A stretch of 64,000 nucleotides of DNA from assembly GCA_900548005.1 (NCBI GenBank), contig URIZ01000005.1, forward strand, positions 1 through 64,000, in the 5' to 3' direction. Under the pieces are notes generated by a model. It did not search any database. It saw only the letters and a list, made by a program, of their open reading frames with translations, and was not told the DNA's origin. Positions 8,628 to 17,214 of the stretch are shown piece after piece. Source of the stretch: an uncultured Eubacteriales bacterium (lineage in GTDB: Bacteria > Bacillota > Clostridia > Christensenellales > CAG-917). A program made the position numbers and the translations under genes. Positions within the stretch are counted from its first letter, which is position 1. The number at the start of each line of letters is the position of its first letter.

Positions 8628-11243
8628 ATGGAAAGAAACCAAATCGTCGTTGACGGAGTGGAAAAACTCGAAGAAGCGATTGCTCGCGTGCGCAGAGCGC
8701 AAAAAGAGTATGCGACTTTCACGCAAGAACAAGTGGACAAAATCTTCTTTGCCGCTGCAACTGCCGCAAACAAGATGAGAATCCCCCTTGCAAAACTCGC
8801 CGTTGAAGAAACGGGTATGGGTATCGTCGAAGACAAGGTCATCAAGAATCACTATGCGTCCGAATATATCTACAACGCGTACAGACACACCAAGACTTGC
8901 GGCGTGCTCGAAGAAGACAAGGCGTACGGCACGATAAAAATCGCAGAGCCTATCGGACTCGTTGCGGCGGTTATTCCCACCACCAACCCCACGTCCACGG
9001 CAATTTTCAAGACTCTTCTTGCTCTCAAAACGAGAAACGGCATCATCATCAGCCCGCACCCAAGAGCCAAGAAATCCACGATTGCAGCGGCAAAAGTCGT
9101 TCTTGACGCGGCGGTTGCTGCGGGCGCACCCGAAAACATTATCGATTGGATTGACGTTCCCAGCCTTGAAATGACCAACCTTATCATGAAAGAGGCAGAC
9201 ATCATTCTTGCAACGGGTGGTCCGGGCATGGTTAAAGCGGCATATTCCAGCGGCAAGCCGGCAGTTGGCGTTGGCGCAGGCAACACTCCTGCAATCATCG
9301 ACGACACGGCAGACGTTGTGCTTGCTGTCAACTCCATCATTCACTCCAAGACGTTTGACAACGGCATGATTTGCGCAAGCGAACAATCCGTCATCGTCCT
9401 TGACGGCGTATACGACAAGGCAAAGAAAGAATTTGCAGACCGCGGTTGCTACTTCCTCAACCCCGAAGAAACCGAGAAAGTGCGCAAGACCATTCTCATC
9501 AACGGCGCACTCAACGCAAAGATTGTCGGACAAAAGCCCGTTACCATTGCAAAACTTGCAGGTTTTGACGTTCCCCAAGACGCAAAGATTCTCATCGGCG
9601 AAGTGGAAAGCGTTGACCTTAGCGAAGAATTTGCACACGAAAAACTCTCTCCCGTACTTGCAATGTACAGAGCAAAAGATATCAGCGACGCATTCGATAA
9701 AGCGGAAAAACTCGTTGCCGACGGCGGCTACGGACACACTTCTTCCATTTATCTCGACGCGGTGACGCAAAGAGAAAAACTTGACGAATTTGCGGCAAGA
9801 ATGAAGACCTGCCGTATTCTTGTCAACACCCCGTCTTCTCAAGGCGGCATCGGCGATTTGTACAACTTCAAACTCGCTCCGTCACTCACGCTGGGCTGTG
9901 GTTCTTGGGGCGGCAACTCCGTTTCCGAAAACGTTGGCGTGAAGCATCTTATCAACATCAAGACCGTCGCAATAAGGAGAGAAAACATGCTTTGGTTCAG
10001 AGCACCGCAAAAGGTATATATCAAGAAGGGCTGCTTGCCCGTCGCTCTTGACGAGCTGAAAAACGTCATGGGCAAAAAGAAAGCGTTTATCGTGACCGAT
10101 AGTTTCTTGTACAACAACGGTTACACAAAACCCATCACCGACAAACTCGATGAAATGGGCATCCAACACACCACGTTCTTTGACGTCGCTCCCGATCCGA
10201 CGCTCGCATGCGCAAAAGAAGGTGCGGCACAAATGAAAGCGTTCAAGCCCGACTGCATCATCGCTCTCGGCGGCGGCTCTGCAATGGACGCAGGCAAGAT
10301 CATGTGGGTTATGTACGAGCATCCCGAAGTTGACTTCATGGATATGGCGATGCGCTTTATGGACATCAGAAAGAGAGTGTACACCTTCCCCAAGATGGGC
10401 GAAAAGGCATACTTCATCGCAATCCCGACTTCTGCAGGTACAGGCTCCGAAGTGACTCCGTTTGCGGTTATCACCGACGAAAAGACGGGCGTCAAATATC
10501 CGCTCGCTGACTACGAACTTTTGCCGAACATGGCAATCATCGACGCAGACTTCCACATGAGCGCGCCGAAGGGACTCACCGCAGCCAGCGGCATCGACGC
10601 AGTCACGCACGACCTTGAAGCAATCGCGGCAATGCTCGCAACCGATTACACCGATTCTCTTGCAATGCGTTCGCTCAAGATGATATTCGAATATCTCCCC
10701 AGAGCTTACGACAACGGTCCCAACGATCCCGAGGCAAGAGAGAAGATGGCAAACGCGGCAACTATGGCAGGTATGGCATTTGCAAACGCGTTCCTTGGCG
10801 TGTGCCACTCCATGGCTCACAAGCTCGGCGCATTCCATCATCTCCCGCACGGTGTTGCAAACGCGCTCATGATTGACGAAGTGCTCCGCTTCAACGCAAG
10901 CGAAACTCCGAGAAAGATGGGTACGTTCCCGCAATACGGTTATCCGCACACCCTTGCAAGATACGCAGAAGTTGCAGATTATCTCGGCATCAAGGGCAAA
11001 AACGACAAAGAAAAACTCAACAACCTTATCAAGGCTATTGACGAGCTCAAAGCAAGAGTGGGCATCAAACCCACCATCAAGGACTACGTGCCCGATGAGA
11101 AAGACTTCCTCGATCGTCTTGACGCAATGGTTGAACAAGCATTTGACGACCAATGCACCGGTGCAAACCCCAGATACCCGCTTATGAGCGAGATCAAACA
11201 AATGTATCTCAACGCTTACTACGGCAAACACGTCGAAGTGTGA
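8628..11243 (+). CDS. adhE: Bifunctional acetaldehyde-CoA/alcohol dehydrogenase
   Basis: 871 residues, the full AdhE length. The N-terminal half (about 1-430) is a CoA-acylating aldehyde dehydrogenase with NAD-binding PTTNPTSTA and the catalytic Cys249 in NGMICASEQS. The C-terminal half (about 455-871) is an iron-dependent alcohol dehydrogenase with GGGSAMDAGK for the cofactor and the metal-site histidines around MAHKLGAFHHLPHG. It reduces acetyl-CoA to acetaldehyde and then to ethanol, oxidising two NADH. First gene of the operon that leads to hydS and the phosphatase; the next gene starts 24 bases on. Expression is probably controlled at the palindrome at 8551-8578. Confidence 0.97.
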   Translation: MERNQIVVDGVEKLEEAIARVRRAQKEYATFTQEQVDKIFFAAATAANKMRIPLAKLAVEETGMGIVEDKVIKNHYASEYIYNAYRHTKTCGVLEEDKAYGTIKIAEPIGLVAAVIPTTNPTSTAIFKTLLALKTRNGIIISPHPRAKKSTIAAAKVVLDAAVAAGAPENIIDWIDVPSLEMTNLIMKEADIILATGGPGMVKAAYSSGKPAVGVGAGNTPAIIDDTADVVLAVNSIIHSKTFDNGMICASEQSVIVLDGVYDKAKKEFADRGCYFLNPEETEKVRKTILINGALNAKIVGQKPVTIAKLAGFDVPQDAKILIGEVESVDLSEEFAHEKLSPVLAMYRAKDISDAFDKAEKLVADGGYGHTSSIYLDAVTQREKLDEFAARMKTCRILVNTPSSQGGIGDLYNFKLAPSLTLGCGSWGGNSVSENVGVKHLINIKTVAIRRENMLWFRAPQKVYIKKGCLPVALDELKNVMGKKKAFIVTDSFLYNNGYTKPITDKLDEMGIQHTTFFDVAPDPTLACAKEGAAQMKAFKPDCIIALGGGSAMDAGKIMWVMYEHPEVDFMDMAMRFMDIRKRVYTFPKMGEKAYFIAIPTSAGTGSEVTPFAVITDEKTGVKYPLADYELLPNMAIIDADFHMSAPKGLTAASGIDAVTHDLEAIAAMLATDYTDSLAMRSLKMIFEYLPRAYDNGPNDPEAREKMANAATMAGMAFANAFLGVCHSMAHKLGAFHHLPHGVANALMIDEVLRFNASETPRKMGTFPQYGYPHTLARYAEVADYLGIKGKNDKEKLNNLIKAIDELKARVGIKPTIKDYVPDEKDFLDRLDAMVEQAFDDQCTGANPRYPLMSEIKQMYLNAYYGKHVEV

Positions 11244-11267
11244 GCGTGAAAATATAAGGAGAAACTT

Positions 11268-12017
11268 ATGAATCTTGACAGAATCATAGCCGTAAGAACC
11301 AACAAAACGGTCTATCGCGATGGCGACAACTGCGTGAAACTCTTTGACGAAGACTTCTCGAAAGTGGACGTGCTCAACGAGGCTCTCAACCAAGCGAGAG
11401 TGGAAGAGACGGGACTCAACGTGCCAAAAATCATCGAAGTCACCAAGATCGACGGCAAATGGGCTATCGTGTCCGAGTTTATCAAGGGCAAGACTCTTGA
11501 CAGACTTATGCAAGAAAACCCCGACAAGAAAGACGAATATCTCGAAAAATTCGTTGATCTCCAAATTCTCGTTCAGTCCAAAAAATGCCCGTTGCTCACA
11601 AAACTTCGCGACAAAATGAACAGAAAAATCAACCTTACCGATCTTGACGACGCAGTGAAGTACGAGCTCCACACAAGACTCGAAGGCATGCCCAAGCACA
11701 ACAAACTCTGCCACGGCGACTTCAACCCGTCCAATATCATCATCACCGACGAAGGCGAGGCGTATTTCCTTGACTGGTCGCACGCAACGCAAGGCAACGC
11801 GTCCGCGGACGTGGCAAGAACCTACTTGCTTTTCGTGCTTGCAGGCGATGTGGAAACCGCCGAGAAATATCTCGACTTGTTCTGCGAAAAGAGCCACACC
11901 GAGAAGAAGTACGTGCAAAAATGGATGCCTATCGTCGCCGCGTCTCAATCCGTCAAGGGCAATGCTCAAGAGCGTGACTTCCTTATGACGTGGGTTGACG
12001 TTGCAGAATTCCAATAA
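11268..12017 (+). CDS. Aminoglycoside phosphotransferase-fold (APH) kinase
   Basis: 249 residues. The catalytic loop LCHGDFNPSNIII and the metal-binding segment YFLDWSHATQGNASADVART match the APH/choline-kinase fold. The N-terminal lobe carries VKLFDED, likely the ATP-binding lysine strand, and WAIVSEFIKGKTLDRL as hinge. APH-fold proteins phosphorylate small molecules or, less often, proteins; this one is not a recognisable resistance enzyme. In Ruminococcus albus the hydS transcript also carries a gene annotated as a serine/threonine kinase, and this gene takes that position together with the phosphatase at 14220. A role opposite that phosphatase is inferred only from context. AAGGAG precedes the ATG. 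Confidence 0.75.
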   Translation: MNLDRIIAVRTNKTVYRDGDNCVKLFDEDFSKVDVLNEALNQARVEETGLNVPKIIEVTKIDGKWAIVSEFIKGKTLDRLMQENPDKKDEYLEKFVDLQILVQSKKCPLLTKLRDKMNRKINLTDLDDAVKYELHTRLEGMPKHNKLCHGDFNPSNIIITDEGEAYFLDWSHATQGNASADVARTYLLFVLAGDVETAEKYLDLFCEKSHTEKKYVQKWMPIVAASQSVKGNAQERDFLMTWVDVAEFQ

Positions 12018-12041
12018 AACCAAAAGGGAATATAGATTATT

Positions 12042-12281
12042 ATGAGAGTTACAGTATGTATCGGCAGCTCCTGCCATATCAAAGGCTCACGTCAAGTGGT
12101 CGAACAATTGCAAAATCTTATCGCCGAAAACAATCTCAAAGACAAGGTTGAGCTCGGCGGCACGTTCTGCATGGGCAAATGCCAACAAGGCGTGTGCGTC
12201 AGCGTGGACGATGCGTTTTTCTCGGTTTCGCCCGAAACAACGCAAGAGTTCTTTGACAAAGAGATACTTGCAAGATTATAA
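12042..12281 (+). CDS. Thioredoxin-like [2Fe-2S] ferredoxin, copy 1
   Basis: 79 residues. The four cluster ligands are in CIGSSC near the N terminus and CMGKC in the middle, the arrangement of the thioredoxin-like [2Fe-2S] fold of NuoE and the C terminus of HydC. It is a stand-alone single domain, so it may pass electrons or sense redox state rather than act as a complex subunit. It is followed after 7 bases by a paralogue. Its place between the APH kinase and HydS suggests it is a redox partner of the sensory hydrogenase; that is inference. Confidence 0.85.
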   Translation: MRVTVCIGSSCHIKGSRQVVEQLQNLIAENNLKDKVELGGTFCMGKCQQGVCVSVDDAFFSVSPETTQEFFDKEILARL

Positions 12282-12288
12282 TTGAGAT

Positions 12289-12552
12289 ATGATTATCGTA
12301 CAAATATGCGTTGGCAGCGCTTGTCACATTAAAGGCTCGCAGGACATCGTGGAGATGTTCAAGGCGGAGATCGAAAATCGCCATCTCGAAGACGAGATTA
12401 TTCTCGCAGGCAGTTTTTGCCTTGGCAAATGCAATCGAGTGGGAGTGACGGTGTCTGTCAACGACGACGTGTACGTCGGAATCACCAAAGAAGGCTTTTC
12501 GGAGTTCTTCAAAGAACACGTTTTGCCGCTGGTTGACGCCGACAGGAGTTGA
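12289..12552 (+). CDS. Thioredoxin-like [2Fe-2S] ferredoxin, copy 2
   Basis: 87 residues, clearly related to the preceding gene: both share C-hydrophobic-G-S-x-C-H-I-K-G-S and SFC or TFC followed by LGKC or MGKC. The ligands are in CVGSAC and CLGKC. The ATG directly follows the upstream gene, with a weak ribosome site. The stop codon is one base before the hydS ATG, so translation is probably coupled to hydS. The tandem copies probably arose by duplication and have diverged outside the ligand motifs. Confidence 0.85.
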   Translation: MIIVQICVGSACHIKGSQDIVEMFKAEIENRHLEDEIILAGSFCLGKCNRVGVTVSVNDDVYVGITKEGFSEFFKEHVLPLVDADRS

Positions 12553-12553
12553 T

Positions 12554-14227
12554 ATGGATTGTCTTACCTTGAAGAAATCAAACTGCAAAAACTGCTACAA
12601 ATGCATTCGTCATTGCCCCGTAAAAGCCATACGCTTTTCGGGCAACCAAGCCCACATCATAGGCGACGAATGCATTTTGTGCGGTCACTGCTTTGTGGTT
12701 TGCCCCCAAAACGCAAAAGAGATTGTCAACGAAACGGAAAAAGCAAGAGTGCTTATCAATTCGGGAGACCCGGTGTACGTGTCTCTCGCTCCGTCTTTTA
12801 TTGCCAATTATGAAGGCGTGGGCATCGGCGCAATGAGAGATGCGCTCAAACAACTCGGATTTGCCGACGTTGAAGAGACCGCTCTCGGCGCAACCGTCGT
12901 CAAAAACGAATACGAAAGACTTTTGAGAGAAGAAAAGCGCGATATCGTCATATCGTCTTGCTGTCACACGGTCAATCTTCTCATCCAAAAGTATTTCCCC
13001 AACGAATTGCCCTATCTTGCGGACGTGCTTTCGCCCATGCAGGCGCATTGCGCGGACATCAAAAAAAGACACCCCGGCGCAAAAACCGTGTTTATAGGAC
13101 CTTGCGTTGCAAAAAAAGACGAGGCGTCGCACTATCAAGGCATCGTTGACGCCGTACTTACTTACGAAGAATTGACAGAGTGGCTCAACAAAGAAGGCAT
13201 CACGCTCAAACACGAAGTGGACGACACAGAGGAGAGCAGAGCAAGATTCTTCCCAACAACGGGCGGTATTCTCAAAACAATGAGCCTTGACGCGCCCGGC
13301 TACGACTATATGGCGATCGACGGCATAGAAAACTGCATTTCCGCACTCAAAGACATCGAGCAAGGCAATATACATCACGCCTTCATCGAGATGTCGTCTT
13401 GCGTTGGCAGTTGCGTTGGCGGACCGGTTATGGAAAAATACCATCCGTCGCCCGTCAGAGAGTATCTCGCCGTGGCAAACTATGCGGGCAAGAAAGATTT
13501 CAAGGTGGATCAACCCGATCAAACAGAGATAAGAAAGCACTTTACGTTTATCGAACGCGAGCGTAAGATGCCCACCGAAGAAGAGATCGCAAGTGCATTG
13601 CGCCAGATGGGCAAGACGAGCAAACGCGATGAGCTCAACTGCGGAAGTTGCGGCTACAACACTTGCAGAGAAAAGGCAATCGCCATCTGTCAAGGCAAGG
13701 CGGAAGTGTCCATGTGCTTGCCTTTCTTGAAAGACAAGGCGGAAGGCTTCTCGGATAGAATCGTCAACAACACGCCCAACGGAATCATTGTGCTTAATGA
13801 CGCTTTTGAAGTGCAGCAGATCAACAATGCCGCAAGAAAGATCATGAACATCCGCTCATCGTCCGACGTTTTGGGCGAAAACGTGGTGCGTATCATGGAT
13901 CCCAAAGTTTTCTACGAAGTGCAGAAACGCAAGTTTAACGTGCACAATCGCAGACTTTATCTTGCCGAATACAAGAGATATATCGAACTTACCGTCATCT
14001 ATGACAACGACAACCACTTGTACATCGGCATCATGCGCGACATCACCGACGAAGAAAACGAGAGAGAAAAGAAAGAAAGCATTTCAAAACAAACGATAGA
14101 GACTGCCGACAAGGTTGTGGACAAGCAGATGCGCATCGTTCAAGAGATCGCGTCGTTGCTCGGAGAGACTGCGGCGGAGACCAAAATCGCGTTGACCAAA
14201 TTGAAGGAGTCTATCAAAGATGAATGA
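12554..14227 (+). CDS. hydS: Sensory [FeFe] hydrogenase HydS (group C) with C-terminal PAS domain
   Basis: 557 residues; the ATG at 12554 is chosen for the AGGAG 5 bases upstream. Order: two [4Fe-4S] clusters (Cys11/14/17/21 and 40/43/46/50), an H-cluster domain (about 70-330), an extra Fe-S module (Cys363/366/371/388 in CGSCGYNTC...C), a PAS domain (about 400-500) and a helical tail. H-cluster motifs are altered: SSCCH instead of TSCCP, GPCVAKKDE instead of MPCxxKxxE, SSCVGSCVGG instead of MACxxGCxxGG. All four cluster cysteines (137, 184, 283, 287) and the proton-relay cysteine position (136) are kept. Group C enzymes are proposed H2 sensors. The 3' end overlaps the phosphatase gene by 8 bases, as expected for a partner. 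Confidence 0.92.
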   Translation: MDCLTLKKSNCKNCYKCIRHCPVKAIRFSGNQAHIIGDECILCGHCFVVCPQNAKEIVNETEKARVLINSGDPVYVSLAPSFIANYEGVGIGAMRDALKQLGFADVEETALGATVVKNEYERLLREEKRDIVISSCCHTVNLLIQKYFPNELPYLADVLSPMQAHCADIKKRHPGAKTVFIGPCVAKKDEASHYQGIVDAVLTYEELTEWLNKEGITLKHEVDDTEESRARFFPTTGGILKTMSLDAPGYDYMAIDGIENCISALKDIEQGNIHHAFIEMSSCVGSCVGGPVMEKYHPSPVREYLAVANYAGKKDFKVDQPDQTEIRKHFTFIERERKMPTEEEIASALRQMGKTSKRDELNCGSCGYNTCREKAIAICQGKAEVSMCLPFLKDKAEGFSDRIVNNTPNGIIVLNDAFEVQQINNAARKIMNIRSSSDVLGENVVRIMDPKVFYEVQKRKFNVHNRRLYLAEYKRYIELTVIYDNDNHLYIGIMRDITDEENEREKKESISKQTIETADKVVDKQMRIVQEIASLLGETAAETKIALTKLKESIKDE

Positions 14228-15392
14228 TTTGTGTGCCGATATCGGCTACAAAAGCATAAATCACGTTGGCGAGCAGCTGTGCGGCGACCACGTGGACATC
14301 GTCAATCAGGGCGAAGATTCCACGGTTATCGTGCTTGCGGACGGGCTGGGCAGCGGAGTGAAGGCGAGCATCCTTTCAACGCTCACGAGCAAGATCATTT
14401 CCACCATGATGGCGGAAGGGTTGACGCTTGAAGATTGCGTTGAAACCATTGCCGCCACTTTGCCTATATGCTCGGTGCGCGGCGTGGCGTATTCAACCTT
14501 CACAATCGTGCATCTTGTAGACAACAGAGAGGCGGAACTTATACAATACGACAATCCGCAAATCATTCTCATCCGTGACGGACAAAACTATGAGTATCCG
14601 CGCACAGAGATGATAATCGGCGGAAAGAAAATCTACAAATCAACGGTCACGTTGCTTGAAAACGACATATTCGTGCTTATGAGCGACGGCTGTCCGCATG
14701 CAGGGCTCGGCGTTTCCTACAACTTCGGTTGGAAGAGAGAAGACATCGTGTCCTTTATGGAAAGCATCAGCATGGTGGGATACACCGCAAAGACGTTGTC
14801 CACCATTCTCGTTGACGAGTGCAACAAGCTCTACGGCAACAAACCCGGCGACGACACCACCGCGTGCGTCATCCGCATCCGCAAGCGCGAGCCTATGAAC
14901 ATACTTTTCGGCCCGCCGTCCAATCCCGACGATTGCGACAGAATGATGTCTTTGTTCTTCTCCAAGGAAGGCAAGCATATCGTTTGCGGCGGCACGACGT
15001 CGTCCATAGCGGCAAAGTATCTCGGCAAACCCTGCCGAGCCACGCTCAACTTCGAAGCCCCGGACGTTCCGCCCATTTCGGAAATAGAAGGGGTGGATCT
15101 CGTCACCGAAGGCGTCATCACCGTCAACAAAGTGTTGACCTATGCCAAGGACTATCTCAGCGACAACGAGAGTTATTCGCAATGGAGTTTCAAGCGTGAC
15201 GGCGCGTCATTGATGGCAAGACTGCTCTTTGAAGAGGCAACGGATATCAACTTCTTTGTGGGACGCGCAATCAACCCCGCTCACCAAAACCCCGATTTGC
15301 CAATCAATTTCAGCATCAAGATGAACCTTGTCAAAGAGCTGAGCGAGTGCTTGACAAAGATGGGCAAGCGAGTGAAAGTGGCGTATTTTTGA
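14220..15392 (+). CDS. SpoIIE/PP2C-type serine/threonine phosphatase paired with HydS
   Basis: 390 residues. The N-terminal part (about 1-225) has PP2C-fold metal sites: LADGLGSGVKAS near residue 40, LMSDGCPHAG near 155 and GDDTTACVIRI near 215. These match the SpoIIE/RsbU phosphatase family. The C-terminal 165 residues carry a conserved-looking GGTTSSIAAKYLG segment with no domain I can name. The start overlaps hydS (ATGA-type coupling), so the two proteins are probably made in equal amounts. Group C hydrogenases linked to PP2C phosphatases are a recognised subtype, in which H2 sensing is thought to be passed on by dephosphorylation. The target is unknown. No terminator follows; transcription may read into hydA. 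Confidence 0.85.
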   Translation: MNDLCADIGYKSINHVGEQLCGDHVDIVNQGEDSTVIVLADGLGSGVKASILSTLTSKIISTMMAEGLTLEDCVETIAATLPICSVRGVAYSTFTIVHLVDNREAELIQYDNPQIILIRDGQNYEYPRTEMIIGGKKIYKSTVTLLENDIFVLMSDGCPHAGLGVSYNFGWKREDIVSFMESISMVGYTAKTLSTILVDECNKLYGNKPGDDTTACVIRIRKREPMNILFGPPSNPDDCDRMMSLFFSKEGKHIVCGGTTSSIAAKYLGKPCRATLNFEAPDVPPISEIEGVDLVTEGVITVNKVLTYAKDYLSDNESYSQWSFKRDGASLMARLLFEEATDINFFVGRAINPAHQNPDLPINFSIKMNLVKELSECLTKMGKRVKVAYF

Positions 15393-15509
15393 TCTTGCTT
15401 TGCAAGCCGAAAAAACTTGCAAAAATCGACAAAAATCGCAAAAATCCGCAAATTTTGCAATCAAAACAAAAAGTTTTTGAGAAATTTGCACAAAATACGC
15501 AAAATATCG

Positions 15510-15537
15510 TTGCTTTATATTAAATATAGTATATAAT
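15510..15537 (+). promoter_or_regulatory. Putative SigA promoter for the group-B hydrogenase gene
   Basis: TTGCTT at 15510-15515 and TATAAT at 15532-15537, 16 bases apart, 38 bases before the ATG at 15576. The 183-base gap has A-rich repeats (gcaaaaatcg-like) and a CTTGC-TTT-GCAAG hairpin without a T run, so it is not a clear terminator for the upstream operon. Confidence 0.55.
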
Positions 15538-15575
15538 GCAACACAGCATACAAAAAAGAAAAGATAGGTGTAGAT

Positions 15576-16997
15576 ATGAGAATTTTCGACACAAAAGTTC
15601 AACATCTCAAATACAAAGTGCTTCGCGAAGTGGCAAAAGAAGCATGGGATGGCAAGCTCGGCGAGACTGCCATCGACATCCCCAAACGCATCGTGCCCGG
15701 CAAAATCCCCACCATGCGTTGTTGCGTGTACAAAGAGCGCGCCATTTTGACAGAGCGCGTCAAGCTCGCAATGGGCGGCAACAAAGAAAATCCCAACGTC
15801 ATCGAAGTCATCGACATCGCTTGCGACGAGTGCCCTATGGGCGGCTATGAAGTGACGCAAGCTTGCCGCGGCTGCTTGGCGCATCGTTGCGAAGACGTGT
15901 GCAAGTTCGGCGCAATCACGCTTGACGCTCAACACGTTGCGCATATCGACAAATCCAAGTGCAAAGAGTGCGGCGCATGCGCAAAAGTCTGCCCGTACAG
16001 CGCAATCATCAATCACAAACGTCCTTGCGAAAACGCTTGCAAGGTCAAAGCCATCACCATGGACGAAAACCGCGCGGCAAAAATCGACAACTCCAAGTGC
16101 ATCGAATGCGGAGCATGCGTATATCAATGCCCGTGGGGAGCAATCTCGGACAAGTCGTTCATTCTCAACGTCATCGACCTTATCAAAAATAGCGAAAACA
16201 ACACCAAATACAAGCTCTATGCGGTGGTTGCTCCGTCCATTTCCAGCCAATTTACCTACGCAAAACTCGGTCAAGTGATCACGGGGCTCAAAAAACTCGG
16301 ATTCTACACGGTGGTCGAGGCTGCACTCGGCGCGGATATGGTACTGCTCGAAGAAGGCAAAGAGCTTGCTCAAAAAGGTTTCCTTACAAGCTCGTGCTGC
16401 CCGGCGTTTGTGTCCTACATCAAGAAGAACTTCCCGACGCTCGTGCCGTACATCTCGCACAATCTTTCGCCGATGGGCATGATCTCCAAGTATATTAAGG
16501 ACACCACTCCCGATGCAAAAGTGGTCTTTATCGGACCTTGCACCGCAAAGAAAGCCGAGATTATGGACGAAAAAGTGAAACCGTACGTGGATGCGGTCAT
16601 CACGTTTGAAGAGTTGCAAGCTCTGTTTGACAGCAAAGACTTTGACATCACCACGCTTGAAGAAGGCGTGCTTGACAATGCGTCGTACTTTGGACGTATC
16701 TTTGCAAGAAGCGGCGGACTCAGCGATTCTTTGAAAGAGTCTTTGAAGGAACAAAACATAGATTTCGATCTCAAATCTTGCGCCTGCGACGGCATCGAGC
16801 AGTGCAAGATCGCGCTCATGAAGAAGAGCAAAAACATCGGTGACGTCAACTTCATCGAAGGTATGGCTTGCGTGGGCGGTTGCATAGGCGGCGCAGGTTG
16901 CCTCACTCACGGCGAGAAGAACAAAGCCGAAGTTGACAAATACGGACAAGAAGCTCTTGAAAAGACCATTCTTGACGCTGTGTCCGTGCTCAAATAA
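15576..16997 (+). CDS. hydA: Monomeric [FeFe] hydrogenase, group B (HydA2-like)
   Basis: 473 residues. The N-terminal 195 residues are ferredoxin-like with many cysteines: Cys97/100/105/109, Cys129/132/135/139, Cys151/155 and Cys175/178/181/185, enough for three or four [4Fe-4S] clusters. The H-cluster motifs are TSSCCPAF (Cys274/275), GPCTAKKAE (Cys322) and GMACVGGCIGGAGC (Cys432/436), the variant forms of group B enzymes. It should evolve H2 from reduced ferredoxin in the cytoplasm. Compared with HydS it keeps a catalytic-type TSSCCP motif and lacks a PAS domain. In R. albus the equivalent hydA2 is next to hydS and used at high H2 pressure. Strong terminator downstream. Confidence 0.93.
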   Translation: MRIFDTKVQHLKYKVLREVAKEAWDGKLGETAIDIPKRIVPGKIPTMRCCVYKERAILTERVKLAMGGNKENPNVIEVIDIACDECPMGGYEVTQACRGCLAHRCEDVCKFGAITLDAQHVAHIDKSKCKECGACAKVCPYSAIINHKRPCENACKVKAITMDENRAAKIDNSKCIECGACVYQCPWGAISDKSFILNVIDLIKNSENNTKYKLYAVVAPSISSQFTYAKLGQVITGLKKLGFYTVVEAALGADMVLLEEGKELAQKGFLTSSCCPAFVSYIKKNFPTLVPYISHNLSPMGMISKYIKDTTPDAKVVFIGPCTAKKAEIMDEKVKPYVDAVITFEELQALFDSKDFDITTLEEGVLDNASYFGRIFARSGGLSDSLKESLKEQNIDFDLKSCACDGIEQCKIALMKKSKNIGDVNFIEGMACVGGCIGGAGCLTHGEKNKAEVDKYGQEALEKTILDAVSVLK

Positions 16998-17020
16998 GCT
17001 CCCTATTATTTTTTCTTTTG

Positions 17021-17068
17021 AAAGAGCCGCTTTTCTCCCTACTTGTTTTTGCGGCTCTTTCTTTTTGC
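17021..17068 (+). terminator. Rho-independent terminator after hydA
   Basis: AAAGAGCCGC (17021-17030) pairs perfectly with GCGGCTCTTT (17051-17060) across a 20-base loop and is followed by CTTTTT. Confidence 0.9.
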
Positions 17069-17141
17069 CAAAAAATTGCGATTTGCTCAAAATATAGCGA
17101 TAGAATGTCGATTTACTTGTCGAAATATAAAAAATCCGATA

Positions 17142-17170
17142 TTGACAACAAGTGTGCAAAATTGTACAAT
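17142..17170 (+). promoter_or_regulatory. SigA-type promoter of the lipoprotein gene
   Basis: TTGACA at 17142-17147 and TACAAT at 17165-17170 with a 17-base spacer, 44 bases before the ATG. A TGTCGAA heptamer (the Spo0A box sequence) lies just upstream at 17118-17124, but one such match is expected by chance in this much DNA. Confidence 0.7.
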
Positions 17171-17214
17171 AAACTATATAAATCGTTGGCGTTTTCGCCG
17201 CATCGAAGGTGTTT

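Noticed and set aside
9882..12077. Long open frame on the minus strand (about 730 codons) opposite adhE and the kinase gene
   Set aside because: It lies wholly opposite well-supported genes, has a composition rich in His, Cys and Val typical of antisense shadows, and matches no family.
17118..17124. Spo0A box before the lipoprotein gene
   Set aside because: A single heptamer; several are expected by chance on two strands of 64 kb.
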